From NCBI GenBank assembly GCA_035712345.1, contig DASTAY010000057.1, positions 29,881 through 93,880 of the forward strand: a stretch of DNA of 64,000 bases, given 5' to 3'. Made by a program: the position numbers and the translations under genes. Positions 15,770 to 22,797 of this stretch are shown in pieces (positions within the stretch are counted from its first letter, which is position 1; each line of letters opens with the position of its first letter). The notes beneath the pieces are model-generated. The model saw only the letters and a program-made list of their open reading frames with translations, was not told the DNA's origin and ran no database searches. The DNA is from VRUE01 sp035712345. Its GTDB lineage: Bacteria > Actinomycetota > Thermoleophilia > Solirubrobacterales > 70-9.

Positions 15770-16555
15770 CTATCCGCCCATCATCACGTTCGTCAGAACT
15801 TCTGCTGCAACGTTCTCGCCGATGCCCTGGACAGCGTCCAACACCTGTCGCAACTTGCCCTTCTCTTCCTCATCGGAGGTCAGCTCGATCTTGGCTTGAA
15901 GCGCTGCAACGAGTCGCTCGAGCGCCACCTCGCCATCGGCAGGCCAGCCAGCCAATAGCTTGAGCGCCTTCTCGGTTGGCACGACGGTCAGAGCACCGGG
16001 AGGCTGGTCGATACTTGCAGTGCCGTGGACGTACCCCCCACGCTCCAAGACCTCGAAGGATCGGCTGGTATCTGAATCCCCATCCTCACGTCCAAGGTGC
16101 CCGTTGACTTGCGTCTGCGATACATCTTCTCCCGCGTCTGCCCGGTCGTACAGCTCGACCACAGCTTCAAGCACCGGGAGGGTTGCATCCCAGGCCACCC
16201 TCGATCCTTCACTCCCTGACGAAATCGCGTTGTCGGAACGGGCGATGGATTCCAAGCGACGGGCCTCCCCCACATGATGGGTCCCCTCAGCGGTAGGGCG
16301 GAGTCGTCCAGACATCGCAACGCTACTCGGCGTCACATCGATCAGGCCAAGCTTCCACAGTTCCTCGATGTCACCGTGGTCAACACTCTCCCGTCCTTCA
16401 ACCCCGGCATGCTGCATCGTCGTTCCAACCCCCATAGCAGTCGAGAAGTAGAACTCCTCCTTGACCTCTGCATAGCCGTCCACAATCTGACAGAGCAAGT
16501 TGTGCTGATCTTCCGTAATCCTGGTCAATTCTCGGTCTCCTGTTACCCGGAGCAT
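15770..16555 (-). CDS. Hypothetical protein, two winged-helix-like segments
   Basis: 261 residues from the ATG at 16555. The longer frame to 16654 would run into the tRNA-Phe gene, so the internal ATG is preferred. Not recognised as a named family. Two segments look like winged-helix units: about 45-95 (DIEELWKLGLIDVTP) and about 145-195 (SFEVLERGGYVHGTA), followed by a C-terminal helical region with EEEKGKLRQVLDAVQGIGENVAAEVL. No membrane segment or signal peptide. It lies directly downstream of the tRNA on the same strand and may be cargo with a DNA-binding or regulatory role. Confidence 0.65.
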   Translation of the reverse strand: MLRVTGDRELTRITEDQHNLLCQIVDGYAEVKEEFYFSTAMGVGTTMQHAGVEGRESVDHGDIEELWKLGLIDVTPSSVAMSGRLRPTAEGTHHVGEARRLESIARSDNAISSGSEGSRVAWDATLPVLEAVVELYDRADAGEDVSQTQVNGHLGREDGDSDTSRSFEVLERGGYVHGTASIDQPPGALTVVPTEKALKLLAGWPADGEVALERLVAALQAKIELTSDEEEKGKLRQVLDAVQGIGENVAAEVLTNVMMGG

Positions 16556-16606
16556 TATCGGCCCAAAGCCTCGGTCGAGACCAAGGCCCGGGACTTCGGG
16601 AGGGAA

Positions 16607-16679
16607 TGGCGAGGGCCGGAATCGAACCGGCGACACTGCGATTTTCAGTCGCATGCTCTACCAACTGAGCTACCTCGCC
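16607..16679 (-). tRNA. tRNA-Phe(GAA), intact copy inside the island
   Basis: Complete cloverleaf: acceptor GGCGAGG/CCTCGCC, D arm GCTC/GAGC, anticodon stem TGCGA/TCGCA around loop CTGAAAA, T arm GCCGG-TTCGATT-CCGGC, discriminator A, no encoded CCA. All stems pair perfectly. Anticodon and T stems differ from the split host gene (CACGA/TCGTG and GTGGG/CCCAC), so this is a separate gene lineage, not a duplicate made by integration. It probably supplies the phenylalanine tRNA lost when the island inserted. Confidence 0.95.
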
Positions 16680-17033
16680 GCACGCCCTCTCATCGTATCG
16701 GCGGAACGGCCGACGCCTCGTCACGGGGCAGGTAGCCGGGCTCAGGGCTGATAGCCCGCCCAGCGTTCGGGAGCCAGCCCAAGGTCCGCCCGAGAATCGC
16801 CGAACATCTGCTCTGCTCGGCGCTTTCCTCGCGGGTTCGGCCTTGCGAAGGATTGACAAGCCGCCTAACGTCGCCTGAGGAAAAGACATAAAGCGGCCCC
16901 GGCGGCGCGGTAACGCCCCGGGGCCTGGCACCGAAGAGCAAGCCTTCGATGCGAGAGAGACGGTACCCGCAGTCGCCCGTTCAGGGCGACATCCTTGGCG
17001 ACTCTTTCGGTGTCCGACCGGAAGGAGGGCGCC
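16680..17033. other. Intergenic region between tRNA-Phe and the right-hand island genes
   Basis: No convincing gene. It holds a TTGACA hexamer at about 16854 that may be a -35 element for the rightward genes, a GC-rich hairpin near 16890-16925 (CGGCCCCGG...CCCCGGGGCC) that could be a terminator or leader structure, and the GGAAGGAGG ribosome site of the next gene. Confidence 0.45.
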
Positions 17034-17444
17034 ATGCCCAACGTCACCGCAACGATCGACCGCCACCAGCGCGACGGGTTGTATGAGCTGGTCCGCAACC
17101 ACCTCGGCTCGGTAGGCGATCTCTGGAACGCGCTCGAGGACGAGGAGGACTTCGCCAAGGCCGAGCGGCTCGGCCGCCAGCTCGGCGAAGACCTCCGCCT
17201 GCTCGACGACATTGGCTGGCAAGACAATGACGACCGCGAGTCCTTCGAGCTGACGATGCCGCCGCACGAGCTGATGCAGGTCCTGAGGCGCCTGCACGGC
17301 GAAGCCGCGACGGTGCTCTCGGGATCGGGCACCGAGCGCGAATCCAAAGAGGCTGACGACGAGACCGACGCCCGCTTCCAGCTTGGCCTCGACGCCTGCG
17401 AGGAAGTGCTCGTCGGCATCGGCCGAGACGGTGAGCCGGAATGA
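17034..17444 (+). CDS. Hypothetical protein, acidic and helical
   Basis: 136 residues; the ATG at 17034 follows a strong GAAGGAGG site. The sequence is acidic and predicted mostly helical (DGLYELVRNHLGSVGDLWNALEDEEDF, EADDETDARFQLGLDACEEVL). No recognised domain, membrane segment or catalytic motif. It starts a short rightward unit with a 19-codon ORF and an SSB-like gene, a type of grouping seen next to recombinases in actinobacterial islands. A role in element maintenance is only a guess. Confidence 0.7.
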   Translation: MPNVTATIDRHQRDGLYELVRNHLGSVGDLWNALEDEEDFAKAERLGRQLGEDLRLLDDIGWQDNDDRESFELTMPPHELMQVLRRLHGEAATVLSGSGTERESKEADDETDARFQLGLDACEEVLVGIGRDGEPE

Positions 17445-17500
17445 ACGCGGCCGAAGCCAAACGCAAGTCGCGCTCCTACGTCGTGAAGGAGGCGAGGTAG
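17441..17500 (+). CDS. Possible 19-residue peptide ORF
   Basis: Starts with an ATG that overlaps the stop of the preceding gene (ATGA) and ends 2 nt before the SSB-like start. The product MNAAEAKRKSRSYVVKEAR is strongly basic. The tight overlap on both sides fits a translated coupling peptide, but an ORF this short can arise by chance; its own 3' part contains the AAGGAGG that serves the next gene. Confidence 0.35.
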   Translation: MNAAEAKRKSRSYVVKEAR

Positions 17501-17502
17501 CG

Positions 17503-17883
17503 ATGTGCGGTCGATGCGACAACCGGACCAGCCGCCGTCTCTTCCCCGAGCAGACGCCGCCCGGCCTCAACTACGCGGTCGTCACCGGCAAGCTGCTCGC
17601 CGATCCGAGGCAAGGCGGCGGCCCGGGCGGCACTCCGGTTCTCCTCACGGAGGTCGAGTTCCCGGTGGCCGACCCAGAGCACCCGCGACTGCTCTGGACC
17701 TACGCCACCTATGAGGTCGAGGTGCCGGGCGATGTCGGAGGTCGCCACGTCGAAGAGTTGAAGAAGGGCGCTCCGGTGCTGGTCGCGGGGAAGCTCAGCG
17801 AGCGATGCTCGCTGAAAGACGGGCGTGCGAGCTGCCGTGGTGCGATTCGTCGCCAACCTCATCCAGCCTGGCCCACCTCCTGA
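17503..17883 (+). CDS. Single-stranded DNA-binding-like OB-fold protein, C terminus frameshifted
   Basis: About 126 residues. After an N-terminal segment with two cysteines (MCGRCDNRTSRR) the protein has an OB-fold pattern like SSB: LNYAVVTGKLLADPR, then LLTEVEFPVAD, TYATYEVEVPG and a GAPVLVAGKL strand. The expected last strand is present but in another frame: FVANLIQPG can be read at about 17840-17870, so a frameshift near 17830 has changed the end. Such truncated SSBs accompany mobile elements. The ATG follows AAGGAGG; the coding frame is in the same unit as the two ORFs before it. Confidence 0.65.
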   Translation: MCGRCDNRTSRRLFPEQTPPGLNYAVVTGKLLADPRQGGGPGGTPVLLTEVEFPVADPEHPRLLWTYATYEVEVPGDVGGRHVEELKKGAPVLVAGKLSERCSLKDGRASCRGAIRRQPHPAWPTS

Positions 17884-17910
17884 GCACCGCGACATTCTCG
17901 GAGCTGGACC

Positions 17911-18049
17911 ATGAGCCGGCACCTGCCCACCACCGCTCCTCCGACCCCGGAGATGAAAGTCCTCTTCGGCAAGAATCTGGCCCGCTGCCGCGAGGGCGCG
18001 GATGTCTCCCAGGAAGAGCTGGGCTTCCGCGCCTCGATCCAAGAGCTAC
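17911..18049 (+). pseudogene. XRE-family HTH remnant
   Basis: The first ~43 codons from ATG 17911 encode an XRE-type N terminus (FGKNLARCREGADVSQEELGFRASI), where the recognition helix would begin. The domain is then cut and the frame passes into sequence belonging to another HTH fragment. It is a truncated regulator lying between the SSB-like gene and the recombinase remnant. Confidence 0.55.
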
Positions 18050-18845
18050 CGCCCGGCGCAGATCGCCAGGAGGCTCGGCGTCGCCAAGTCAACCGTCAGC
18101 TTCCACATGCGCAAGCTCCGCGCGAACGTCGGCCGCGGCTACATCGGACGCCGGGTGATCTGCGAGGTCCTCGGCCGGGGCGGCGTGCGAGCGGGTGAGC
18201 TGTGCGCGTTGAAGATCGGCCAGGTCCGGCTTCACGACCGCGACGGCGCCCGTTTCCACGTCCCCGACGCGAAGACGGAAACCGGCATCCGCGACGTGCA
18301 GATGAGCCCCGACCTGGTCGAGGCGGTGGTCGAGCACCTGGACCGGCTGCGCCGCATCGGCGCCCCCACGGGGCCCGAGGACTACCTGATCCTCAACACC
18401 CGCGGCGGGCAGATCAACCGCCAGCTCGTCGCCAAAGGTCGTCCGCGAGGCGGCGGCGCTGGCGAGCGAGCGGCTCACGGCGCGCGGCCTCCCCCCGCTC
18501 CCTCGCATCACGCCGCACAGCCTGCGCCGCACCTACATCTCGATCGCGCTGCTCGCCAACAACTTCGACGTGAAGTGGGTGATGGGCCAGGTCGGCCACG
18601 CCGACTCGAAGATGACGATGGACGTCTACGCCCAGCTAGAGCAGCGCGTCGACCGCAGCCACGGGGAGAGCTTCGACCGGCTGGTGCGGAAGGCACGCGA
18701 GCAAACTGCTGGCCTGCCGCTCGACGTGAACCTCGATCCGAGCGGATCGGATGAATCGAAACCCGCGTCCGATCCGTCTCGCGATAAGTCCGCAGTGCCA
18801 CGAAATCTGGCGGAACTCCCCAGCCCCGAGGGGGCCGACTGGTGA
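18044..18845 (+). pseudogene. Tyrosine recombinase/integrase remnant, frameshifted and missing its N-terminal part
   Basis: Begins with an unrelated HTH fragment (PAQIARRLGVAKSTVSFHMRKL), then enters the catalytic domain of a phage-type integrase. Seen are VRAGELCALKIGQVRL (first catalytic Arg), DYLILNTRGGQ, and after a +1 shift at an AAA run (18434-18436) HSLRRTYISIALL (His-x2-Arg), VGHADSKMTMDVYAQ with the late His and the nucleophile Tyr. The core-binding N-terminal domain is absent. All catalytic residues can be found, but across two frames, so the protein is not made whole. It is the only recombinase seen in the island and is the likely relic of the integration enzyme. Confidence 0.75.
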
Positions 18846-18885
18846 ACCCTGCATCAACTCAGGACTCGTTCCATATCCTCCGTGT

Positions 18886-19896
18886 GTGATCGAAAAACTC
18901 AAGCAAGCATCACCACGGCGTGTTGCAGCGATTGCGGCGTTCGTGATTGTGCTCGGGGTGGCGGTCTGGATGATGGCTGCGGGAACGTTCTTGGCCGGCT
19001 TGGCGTTGCTGATCGCTGCGACGGGATTGCTGCTTGAGTTGTTACAACAGTTTCTTCCGAACCGCCCGAAGCTACACGTCGGGCCTCGTGGAGGAGCCAG
19101 CGAGCTTCATGCCCGCCCCGAGAAGCCAGTGCGTCCCCTGGACAGGGAGGCAATCGCCGGAGCTCAGGGCGATCTTTGCCGAAAGGAAATGCCGCGAATG
19201 CCGGCGCCCAGCTTTCCACCGGGGAGTCCGCTGATAGCTCCCCTTGCGGGATTTCAGGCTAGTCAGCGCTTGACAGATGCGATCACTGGAATTTCAGACG
19301 ATCACCTGCGCAAGTTTCTCAGCAAGGTTGCCAATTACGAAGCGGGTCTTGAGGACTGGCTCGACCGGCTCGATGCTGCTCGCGCCGAGCAGGCGCGCGT
19401 ATTCGAGAGCGAGCTTCGGATCAGTGAGCTAGGCCAAGCTGCTGCCGATCATGTTCACCTGCGGCTGCGCTTCCCCGAAGGGTTCGACCTTGACGGAGAG
19501 CCACCCGAGGTCGGTCCGCCGCCGATTCCACCAACGCTGCATCCCCGGATGACTGCGGATGCACTCGGGCGGATCAGGGCTGATATGCCTGTGCGACCGG
19601 TGGGAATCCGGCTCCCCGGCACCGACAAGCCGACGTACTCGATTGAGGGCGGCAAGGTGAAGGTGGACTGGGACCTTGGTCGCCTGAACCAGTCCGATCA
19701 TCGTGATGTCCCTGCCTTCCGTCTCAAAGCGGCGCCACCGGGAACCTATGAGATCGAATGGGAGGCTACGTCGGCAGGATTGAGCAAGCCAATGCGCGGA
19801 ACCGTAAAGATCCGAATCGAGAAGGCAGCGGTTGGAGATGCAGTCGAAGACTTGAAGGACGCTGAAGCCGAGCACCGTGCCTACGAACTGGGCTGA
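18886..19896 (+). CDS. Hypothetical membrane-anchored protein
   Basis: 336 residues from a GTG start. Two adjacent hydrophobic helices at about residues 13-32 and 35-52 (AAIAAFVIVLGVAVWMM and GLALLIAATGLLLELL) are followed by a long soluble part. The C-terminal ~110 residues have a beta-rich pattern (YSIEGGKVKVDWDLGRL, FRLKAAPPGTYEIEWEATSAG) resembling an immunoglobulin-like sandwich. No enzymatic motif is seen. The ~100 residues in the middle are proline-rich. It follows the recombinase remnant and may be an independent cargo gene. Start choice is based on the two-helix N terminus; upstream frame belongs to the recombinase. Confidence 0.65.
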   Translation: MIEKLKQASPRRVAAIAAFVIVLGVAVWMMAAGTFLAGLALLIAATGLLLELLQQFLPNRPKLHVGPRGGASELHARPEKPVRPLDREAIAGAQGDLCRKEMPRMPAPSFPPGSPLIAPLAGFQASQRLTDAITGISDDHLRKFLSKVANYEAGLEDWLDRLDAARAEQARVFESELRISELGQAAADHVHLRLRFPEGFDLDGEPPEVGPPPIPPTLHPRMTADALGRIRADMPVRPVGIRLPGTDKPTYSIEGGKVKVDWDLGRLNQSDHRDVPAFRLKAAPPGTYEIEWEATSAGLSKPMRGTVKIRIEKAAVGDAVEDLKDAEAEHRAYELG

Positions 19897-19935
19897 GCCT
19901 TGGCACCGTCAGCGCTCGCCAAATCTGGCGCTTGC

Positions 19936-20541
19936 TCACTCCAGTGCGTGCGCCACGTAGGTGGCCGCATGGACTACCTTGCTTTCACTGGACGGCGGAC
20001 CCTGAGTTATCACGTAGATGACACGTTCCTTGAGTTCCCAGTAGATGATGTCTTGGAATTCGCCTTCCCCGGACGCACCGCGTGATTCGACAGCGCGGGC
20101 TCCCAAGTTCGACGGCGTAGTGGGATGAATACCTGACGCAATAGCCGACGACCGCTCACCGGTTAGTTCTTCGGCCCTAATGCTCGCCGGCTCCGGTTCA
20201 GTCCAAACGATCTGTAGGTAGTCCGGACCCGATTCAGCATTGAACTGGCAACTCAAGCTGCTGGTCATTCCTCCGAATACAACCATCGGCTCTTCCATCA
20301 ACTGTGACGCTTGCTCGACCGTGATTGGGCATTTGGGAGGCGAGAAGGTCAGGTGGCTCGGCAGTTCGACTTCTTCTTCGCTCGATATGGTTGACGCTGG
20401 TTGCGGCTGTTCGTTCGTGCTCGCTTCCGTAGTTGCCGAGTTGTTATCTGACTGGGAACTCCCACAGGCGGAGATACCCACGCCGAGGGTTAGAAGTACA
20501 CATAGACATTTGAACACTCCCACCGCGCGCGTCCGTGACAT
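19936..20541 (-). CDS. Secreted lipoprotein, DUF3558-like
   Basis: 201 residues with an N-terminal signal and lipobox GISAC near residue 26, so it is probably a lipid-anchored extracellular protein. A Ser/Thr/Glu-rich linker follows. The mature domain has CPITVEQASQLMEEPM and LSCQFNAESGPDYLQIVW, two cysteines about 30 residues apart, as in DUF3558-type actinobacterial lipoproteins of unknown function; that link is tentative. It lies 24 nt after another lipoprotein gene on the same strand. Codon use is noticeably less GC-rich than the host genes. Confidence 0.7.
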   Translation of the reverse strand: MSRTRAVGVFKCLCVLLTLGVGISACGSSQSDNNSATTEASTNEQPQPASTISSEEEVELPSHLTFSPPKCPITVEQASQLMEEPMVVFGGMTSSLSCQFNAESGPDYLQIVWTEPEPASIRAEELTGERSSAIASGIHPTTPSNLGARAVESRGASGEGEFQDIIYWELKERVIYVITQGPPSSESKVVHAATYVAHALE

Positions 20542-20565
20542 GACTCAACTCCTTATAGCTGATCC

Positions 20566-21090
20566 CTAGTGTTCTCCGGAACACCCAAACGAAAAGCCGA
20601 GCTCTTCACCTTCCTGAACTTGCGTGTCCGGCGAAATAATTGTGGGTTTGCCACCTCTGAAGCCGCAGTAATCAATTGGCACCGAATCCTTGGCCTGTAG
20701 CCAGATGCGCGCGTAGCCTTCTTCGATGGCTTCGGCAAATTCTTCTTCGCTGACGCCTGGAACCAGTTGTTCCAGGGTGTCCTGGCCCATGGTGCTGATG
20801 ACCATTTCGGCAGCGGTCCCGTCCCAAGCCGCATATGCGTCCCCATGAAGCCCGCCATTTGCGCGGAGTGCCGAAACCGCAGCACTCAACCCTTCGCTGC
20901 TATCCCCTTCCCGATTTTCATCGCCGCTAACCGGTGCCGTCGTCTGCCCAGCGTCGTTACCTGACGAAGCGGGGGAGCCAGAGCTGTTCCCGCTTCCACA
21001 GGCGGAAAGCCCGACTACGCTCAGCAATCCAAGTGTCAACAGCCCGACCTTCAGCCATCTCCAACTCAGCACTGTGACACTCACCGCCAC
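20566..21090 (-). CDS. Secreted lipoprotein, hypothetical
   Basis: 174 residues. A hydrophobic signal (LKVGLLTLGLLSVVGLSAC) carries a lipobox cysteine at about residue 31. A Gly/Ser/Asn-rich linker of about 40 residues precedes a compact domain of about 100 residues with LEQLVPGVSEEEFAEAIEEGY, a DYCGFRGG cysteine and a terminal GCSGEH, probably forming a disulfide. No known function. It is upstream of the second lipoprotein gene and downstream of a secreted-protein gene, all on the minus strand, forming a run of surface proteins. Confidence 0.7.
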   Translation of the reverse strand: MAVSVTVLSWRWLKVGLLTLGLLSVVGLSACGSGNSSGSPASSGNDAGQTTAPVSGDENREGDSSEGLSAAVSALRANGGLHGDAYAAWDGTAAEMVISTMGQDTLEQLVPGVSEEEFAEAIEEGYARIWLQAKDSVPIDYCGFRGGKPTIISPDTQVQEGEELGFSFGCSGEH

Positions 21091-21094
21091 ACCC

Positions 21095-21595
21095 TCATCC
21101 GAGCAGGCCGCCCACCCACGAGAAAGCTGGCTGGCGGTACACGACGCGCGTTACATACGAGCGTCGGTGCCTGTGAGGCGGCCGTGTGTCCGTGTATGTC
21201 GTTCGCATCCGCGTGAAAACCTTGTATCCCCCCTCGCGCCGAGGCCGATAGAGCGTGACTCGCACAGGAAAAGGGGTTCTGAGACCGGTCGCACAGCTCG
21301 GCAGGCAGTTATCTCCCCATTCGGCACCAGTCGCGGCCGCCTTGTGCCTAGTCCATTTCCGCCAGTGCAGCCGACCCCGCTTCGGGTGATGGCTGGCGTG
21401 TCCCAAACCGGCGAGATATCCCGAGTCGTCACCCGTGAAGGTGATTACGGCTGGCTCAATGCGTAGATACGACGCGGTGCTTGGATTGTAGATAGGCACG
21501 CGGGGAATTTCCACCGCAGATGACGCGGCCGGAATGACAAACCCGAAGCCAGCCATTGCCATCGCAACGGTCCACAAACCGAACTGCCACCACAT
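21095..21595 (-). CDS. Secreted protein, hypothetical
   Basis: 166 residues from the ATG at 21595, chosen because GGAGG lies 9 nt upstream and because it gives a normal signal peptide (MWWQFGLWTVAMAMAGFGF, cleavage near SSA). A longer frame to 21736 would put about 47 basic residues before the signal. The mature part has TASYLRIEPAVITFTGDDSG, a Lys/Arg/His-rich middle (HPKRGRLHWRKWTRHKA) and a two-cysteine segment DNCLPSCA, then VRVTLYRPRR. This looks like a small beta-sandwich secreted protein found in soil Actinobacteria; function unknown. Confidence 0.6.
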   Translation of the reverse strand: MWWQFGLWTVAMAMAGFGFVIPAASSAVEIPRVPIYNPSTASYLRIEPAVITFTGDDSGYLAGLGHASHHPKRGRLHWRKWTRHKAAATGAEWGDNCLPSCATGLRTPFPVRVTLYRPRREGGYKVFTRMRTTYTDTRPPHRHRRSYVTRVVYRQPAFSWVGGLLG

Positions 21596-21739
21596 ACCGA
21601 GTGGCCTCCACATGCGCGGTAAGCTATCGCGTCGATGAGTACCGCGGCAAGCTTTCGGCGACAACGCGGCGTATGTAGAAACCTCAAATCGCGCTCGCAC
21701 TCGGAGTGGCCGTAGTCCCGCGCGTCGTCGTTTCATGAC

Positions 21740-22222
21740 TCAGTGGTGCCGTCCGTGGCGGTGTCGACGCCGTGGGTGGCGATGACGGTGCCTTTTCAAT
21801 GCGACCTTCACCGGCTTGGTCGGTCGGCTTTCGCCAGCGTCGTTGCCCGCGGTGACGAAAAAGCGGTACCTATGACCGGGCTTCAACCCGGCTACCGCGG
21901 CGCTGAATCCGCCGTGCCTTCCTTTGCGTGCGGCTGCTTCGGCAGGGAATCGGTTAAGCACCCGATGGTGGCGTCCCAACACCGTGAACCACTCGGCGGC
22001 CTGGCCTTTGCCTGCTTGCCAGCTCAGGGTGAGCTTGTGGCGATGTAGTACGGCCCGCAGCTTTCGCGGCCTCGCCGGTGCCCCAGACGGCGGAGTGCCA
22101 ACCACGTGCATTTGGTTCTTGCCTTTTTCATGCGCATGCTGCAGCAGTCGAAGACCTTGGCCCAAGGCACCCCTCGCGCTAACAGCCTCGCGGTCGTCCT
22201 TTAGCCAACGTGCGGATTCCAA
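21740..22222 (-). CDS. Fibronectin type III-like domain protein
   Basis: 160 residues. Residues about 45-140 have the fibronectin type III pattern: an N-terminal proline strand (APARPRKLRAVL), a central TLSWQAG with the core Trp, and LKPGHRYRFFVTAGNDAGES near the end. The last 20 residues are nearly all His and Arg (KRHRHRHPRRRHRHGRHH), which could bind metal or negatively charged surfaces. No signal peptide is seen in the frame used, so the N terminus may be misread or the gene decayed; its first codons overlap the upstream lipoprotein gene by 44 nt. Confidence 0.5.
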   Translation of the reverse strand: MESARWLKDDREAVSARGALGQGLRLLQHAHEKGKNQMHVVGTPPSGAPARPRKLRAVLHRHKLTLSWQAGKGQAAEWFTVLGRHHRVLNRFPAEAAARKGRHGGFSAAVAGLKPGHRYRFFVTAGNDAGESRPTKPVKVALKRHRHRHPRRRHRHGRHH

Positions 22223-22790
22223 TCCCGGCGGAACAGATCTTATCCCGGGCGCACGGGTGGAGGGGGTAATAGGTCGTCATTTCCACCACAGAGGAACAGC
22301 GCGAAGCAGCCTTTACCCAGAGCTTGCCGATAATCGTAATGCGGCCCTTGGCTCGCGACGTGCATTCGAGTCCTCCTCTCCCTCCCTTAATGCGCTCGCA
22401 CTCTCCACGTGACGTCGTCTTACCAGGACCAATGACCTTCGGATGCCGCGTAAATCGAAGAATTCCAGGTCTTCCTGGTGAGCCGTGTAGACGGAATCTC
22501 CCCAACGAGAAACTGACCTGACCGCCGTGCGACGGGGCTGAGCAGCTTGCCCGGAAGTCGATTACGCTCGGTGCTCTGGCCGTAGATGCACTACCACTCC
22601 AGCAGTTCGCTTCAAGGCGAACGTGCTTCTCCGCGTTCCTCCCCATGTGAGATTCCGGTCTCGGCGTGGGTGCCTCGATCGGTGCCCGCTCCGTGCGAGC
22701 TACCTGCGGGCTGGCCGGTTGGGAACCCGCGTTGCTATTGCAGGCCGAAAACATCGCAGCGACGAACGCCAGAGTTAGACTACACCACAT
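22179..22790 (-). CDS. Secreted lipoprotein, hypothetical
   Basis: 203 residues from the ATG at 22790, 7 nt after the stop of the large RHS gene. The signal MWCSLTLAFVAAMFSAC has a lipobox cysteine at residue 17. The mature protein contains six or more cysteines (ANCWSG, RASCSAP, RGECERI, LECTSR, SRCSSV, HPCARDKIC), so it is probably disulfide-bonded outside the cell. The final 15 residues (GIRTLAKGRPRGC) look unlike the rest and overlap the next gene, so the true end may have changed by mutation. Being right after the RHS-protease gene it may be its accessory or immunity protein; this is only a position-based guess. Confidence 0.5.
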   Translation of the reverse strand: MWCSLTLAFVAAMFSACNSNAGSQPASPQVARTERAPIEAPTPRPESHMGRNAEKHVRLEANCWSGSASTARAPSVIDFRASCSAPSHGGQVSFSLGRFRLHGSPGRPGILRFTRHPKVIGPGKTTSRGECERIKGGRGGLECTSRAKGRITIIGKLWVKAASRCSSVVEMTTYYPLHPCARDKICSAGIGIRTLAKGRPRGC

Positions 22791-22797
22791 CTGTTTT

